A DNA stretch of 64,000 nt from the NCBI RefSeq assembly GCF_036016195.1, contig NZ_JAYWTM010000006.1, forward strand, positions 1-64,000, given 5' to 3'. Each line of letters opens with the position of its first letter. Position 1 is the first letter of the stretch. This document shows, piece after piece, positions 61,901-64,000 of this stretch. Source of the stretch: Brenneria populi (GTDB lineage: Bacteria > Pseudomonadota > Gammaproteobacteria > Enterobacterales > Enterobacteriaceae). Under the pieces are notes generated by a model. It ran no database searches and was not told the DNA's origin. It was given only the letters and a program-made list of their open reading frames with translations. The translations under genes and the position numbers were made by a program.

Positions 61901-62674
61901 TTAGCTGAACACCATACCGCCGTCGACCAGTAAGGACTGTCCCGTCATATAGTCGGAGTCGGGACCCGCCAGATAAGCCACGCAGGCGGCGACGTCTTCC
62001 GGTTCGGACAGACGGCCCAGCGCAATGCCCTTGACGAATTCGGCCGTCGCGTAACCCGCGGGTTTGCCCGCTTCTTGTGAAACGATGCGATCCCTTTCGC
62101 GCCACATTGGCGTATTGACTACCCCGGGGCAGTAGCCGTTTACCGTAATGCCATACTTCGCTACCTCGCGCGCGACGCTCTGCGTCAATCCGCGCACGGC
62201 GAATTTACTGGCGCTGTAAACCGCCAGATCGGGGTTGCCCAGATGGCCGGCCTGCGAACAGGCGTTAATGATTTTTCCACCGTGTTTAAGGGACTTAAAT
62301 GTTGCGATCGCGGCCTGCATGCCCCAGATAACGCCGTTGACGTTGATGTGATAAACGCGCTCGATAACATCCGGCGGCGTATCTTCAAACTGCATATTAG
62401 GCGCGATGCCGGCATTGTTGACGATAACGTTAAAGTCGCCGAGCTGCCGCTTCGTTTCTTCCACTGCGGCAAACACCGCATCGTGCACGGAAACGTCAGC
62501 CTGAATAGCGATCGCTTTTCCGCCGGCCTGATTAATTTGTTCAGCCACACTCTTCGCGGTATCGGCATGGTAATCTACTACGGAAATGGCAAAACCGTCT
62601 TTCGCCAGTCGCAGAGCGATAGCCTGACCAATTCCCTGGCCAGCGCCGGTGACAAGCGCCACTTTAGTCGTCAT
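61901..62674 (-). CDS. Acetoin/2,3-butanediol dehydrogenase (BudC-like), copy 1
   Basis: 257 residues, short-chain dehydrogenase. NAD motif TGAGQGIG (9-16), VNNAGIAP (85-92), catalytic S140, Y153 and K157 (YSASK). By hand count about 74% of residues match the next gene. It probably interconverts diacetyl, acetoin and butanediol, or a related diol/ketone. The differences cluster around the substrate loop (NMQFEDTPPDV, about 93-104, and RERDRIVSQE, about 192-201), so its substrate may differ. No budA or budB is nearby. Confidence 0.85.
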   Translation of the reverse strand: MTTKVALVTGAGQGIGQAIALRLAKDGFAISVVDYHADTAKSVAEQINQAGGKAIAIQADVSVHDAVFAAVEETKRQLGDFNVIVNNAGIAPNMQFEDTPPDVIERVYHINVNGVIWGMQAAIATFKSLKHGGKIINACSQAGHLGNPDLAVYSASKFAVRGLTQSVAREVAKYGITVNGYCPGVVNTPMWRERDRIVSQEAGKPAGYATAEFVKGIALGRLSEPEDVAACVAYLAGPDSDYMTGQSLLVDGGMVFS

Positions 62675-62939
62675 ATTTCCTCCTAGATAAAATCCATTCT
62701 TCCGTTAAACCTGCATTAATAGTAGGCCTTTACGCTGAAAAAGCAAAAAAATCCCTATATATACATATAGTTAATGTTTTGTGAAAAAATTCATATGCCT
62801 GAAAAGAGCGAAGGCGGGTTTTGAGAGCAGCAGCGGAGCGGTATGGCGGCCGCTGTTTTGGTATCGGTAAAGCGGGCCGGATGCGAAACAAAACAACCGG
62901 GTCGATGCCCGGTTGTCGCAAGCTGAGAAGGGTAGCGCG
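62675..62939. other. Spacer between the two budC-like genes
   Basis: 265 bases. Next to copy 1 (62700-62800) it is AT-rich and should hold that gene's promoter; the rest includes the terminator of copy 2. Each gene is therefore probably its own transcription unit. Confidence 0.5.
62885..62915 (-). terminator. Intrinsic terminator after budC copy 2
   Basis: Perfect 8-bp stem CAACCGGG/CCCGGTTG (62894-62901 with 62908-62915) and, on the minus strand, a T-rich TTGTTTTGTTT after it. Confidence 0.75.
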
Positions 62940-63713
62940 TTAGTTGAACACCATACCGCCGTCGATCAGTAAAGATTGTCCCGTCATATAGTCGGAGCCG
63001 GGGCTGGCCAGGTAGGAGACGCAGGCGGCGACGTCTTCCGGTTCTGAGAGACGTCCCAGCGCGATGCGTTTGGCAAATTCGGCGGTGCCGTATCCCGCCG
63101 GCTTGCCTGCGGCTTTGGAAACCTGCTGATCGATTTCTTGCCACATCGGCGTTTTCACAATGCCCGGGCAATATGCGTTGACGGTAACGCCATAGGGCGC
63201 CAGATCGCGCGCGGCGGTTTGCGTCAGGCCGCGAACGGCAAATTTGCTCGAACTGTAAACCGCGAGTTCAGGATTCCCCACGTGGCCGGCCTGCGAACAG
63301 GCGTTGATGATCTTTCCGCCGTGCTTAAGGGATTTAAAGGCCTGAAGCGCCGCCTGCATGCCCCAGATAACCCCTTTGACGTTGATGTTATAGACGCGAT
63401 CGACGATTTCCGCGGTGATATCTTCAATGCTCGTTGAGGGCGCGATGCCGGCATTGTTGACAATCACGTTAAAATCGCCGAATTTTTTCTGCGTTTCGGC
63501 CACCGCGGCGAATACGGCATCGCGATCGGAAACGTCGGCCTGCAGCGCAAGCGCCTGCCCGCCGGACTTCTCGATCTCCGTTGCGACCTGCTGCGCTGTT
63601 TCCGCGTTGTAGTCGACGACGGCGACGGCAAAACCGTCCTGCGCCAGTTTGAGCGCGATGGCGCGCCCGATACCCTGACCCGCGCCGGTGACAAGCGCGA
63701 CTTTCTTGGTCAT
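62940..63713 (-). CDS. budC: meso-2,3-butanediol dehydrogenase / diacetyl reductase BudC
   Basis: 257 residues, short-chain dehydrogenase. NAD motif TGAGQGIG (9-16), S140, Y153, K157 (YSSSK). Long stretches recall Klebsiella BudC (STSIEDITAEIVDRVYNINVKG, RGLTQTAARDLAPYG), so this copy is the likely true BudC. It would reduce acetoin to butanediol with NADH. It lies downstream of gltD on the same strand, with a terminator between them. Confidence 0.9.
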   Translation of the reverse strand: MTKKVALVTGAGQGIGRAIALKLAQDGFAVAVVDYNAETAQQVATEIEKSGGQALALQADVSDRDAVFAAVAETQKKFGDFNVIVNNAGIAPSTSIEDITAEIVDRVYNINVKGVIWGMQAALQAFKSLKHGGKIINACSQAGHVGNPELAVYSSSKFAVRGLTQTAARDLAPYGVTVNAYCPGIVKTPMWQEIDQQVSKAAGKPAGYGTAEFAKRIALGRLSEPEDVAACVSYLASPGSDYMTGQSLLIDGGMVFN

Positions 63714-63855
63714 ATTACCTCTCCCTATATTAAGTCCGTTTTTCCTCTGAGCTTAAGCTCATAAGAAATATTAGATGCTGGGGAGTAGATTTCCAGGCGG
63801 TTTATTATTTTTATTCAAGCGGAGTAGATGGGGTAAATTGCTGCGGTGAGAAAAA

Positions 63856-63886
63856 CTGCCCGGGCCGCGAACGTCAGCCCAGGCAG
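63856..63886 (-). terminator. Intrinsic terminator after gltD
   Basis: A 10-bp stem (63856-63865 with 63877-63886, one G:U) and, on the minus strand, TTTTT after it. It begins 8 bases past the gltD stop. Confidence 0.8.
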
Positions 63887-63893
63887 GGAGGGA

Positions 63894-64000
63894 TTACACT
63901 TCCAGGTAGTTCATGATGCCGTCGGCGGCTTTACGCCCTTCGGCGATGGCGGTCACCACCAGATCGGAGCCCCGTACCGCATCGCCGCCGGCGAAGATTT
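63894..64000 (-). CDS. gltD: Glutamate synthase small subunit GltD, C-terminal end (partial)
   Basis: Only the last 34 codons are inside the window. They read IFAGGDAVRGSDLVVT, then AIAEGRKAADGIMNYLEV-stop, the FAD-binding GD motif and C-terminus of the NADPH-oxidising small subunit. The full protein passes electrons to GltB for glutamate synthesis. The gene extends beyond the right edge. Confidence 0.92.
   Translation of the reverse strand, partial: IFAGGDAVRGSDLVVTAIAEGRKAADGIMNYLEV

Overview
The window is a stretch of enterobacterial core chromosome with a few accessory insertions. Gene content, order and protein sequence match the Enterobacterales backbone (dusB-fis, prmA-panF-yhdT-accCB-aroQ, csrD-mreBCD-maf-rng-yhdP-tldD, rpoN-hpf-ptsN-rapZ-npr, lptBAC-kdsCD-yrbG, mlaFEDCB-ibaG-murA, degSQ, zapG/zapE, rplM-rpsI, sspAB, gltD). 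The accessory content and ERIC-like repeats would suit a plant-associated Pectobacteriaceae (Brenneria/Dickeya/Pectobacterium type). That family assignment is inference, and the genus is not determined.

Layout. 1-3.9 kb: argD and pabA, then an orphan amino-acid (cystine-type) binding protein and permease without an ATPase gene. 3.9-9.1 kb: a complete glucitol/sorbitol PTS operon, srlA-srlE-srlB-srlD-gutM-srlR-gutQ, behind a class II-like CRP promoter. 9.4-10.6 kb: a DNase I-like endonuclease/exonuclease/phosphatase of unknown role. It shares a bidirectional terminator with dusB-fis, which keeps a stringent-type promoter. 12.3-20.4 kb (minus strand): alpha-carbonic anhydrase, prmA, panF-yhdT, aroQ-accB-accC, and the periplasmic methionine sulfoxide repair pair msrPQ. 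20.6-33.3 kb (plus): csrD, mreBCD, maf, rng, yhdP, tldD. 33.3-38.4 kb: an ERIC-like hairpin-rich repeat, a chemoreceptor with a near-consensus sigma-28 promoter, yjgA, pmbA and rnk. 38.5-46.8 kb (minus): the nitrogen-PTS/rpoN cluster and the LPS transport/Kdo cluster. 47-51.9 kb (plus): the Mla lipid transport operon, ibaG and murA. 52-57.6 kb: degS/degQ, zapG, zapE and ribosomal rplM-rpsI. 57.7-64 kb: a divergent TetR/MFS pair, sspAB, a GFA-family protein, two tandem budC-like 2,3-butanediol/acetoin dehydrogenases and the 3' end of gltD.

Many genes here act together on the envelope: MreBCD shape, LptABC/KdsCD lipopolysaccharide, MlaFEDCB and YhdP lipid trafficking, MurA peptidoglycan, DegS/DegQ periplasmic quality control and ZapG/ZapE division. 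TldD and PmbA (TldE), the two halves of one protease, lie about 3 kb apart. KdsD and GutQ are two arabinose-5-phosphate isomerase paralogues.

No clearly new protein system stands out. The most unusual signal is non-coding. A terminator-like hairpin and three tandem ~74-bp hairpin/T-run units lie between mreB and mreC. A related, diverged copy with compensatory stem changes lies between degS and degQ. Other non-coding points are an ERIC-like mosaic at 33.3-33.6 kb with a sister element at 42.2 kb, and a palindromic operator between tetR and the MFS gene. No tRNA, rRNA, CRISPR array, transposase or prophage gene was seen.
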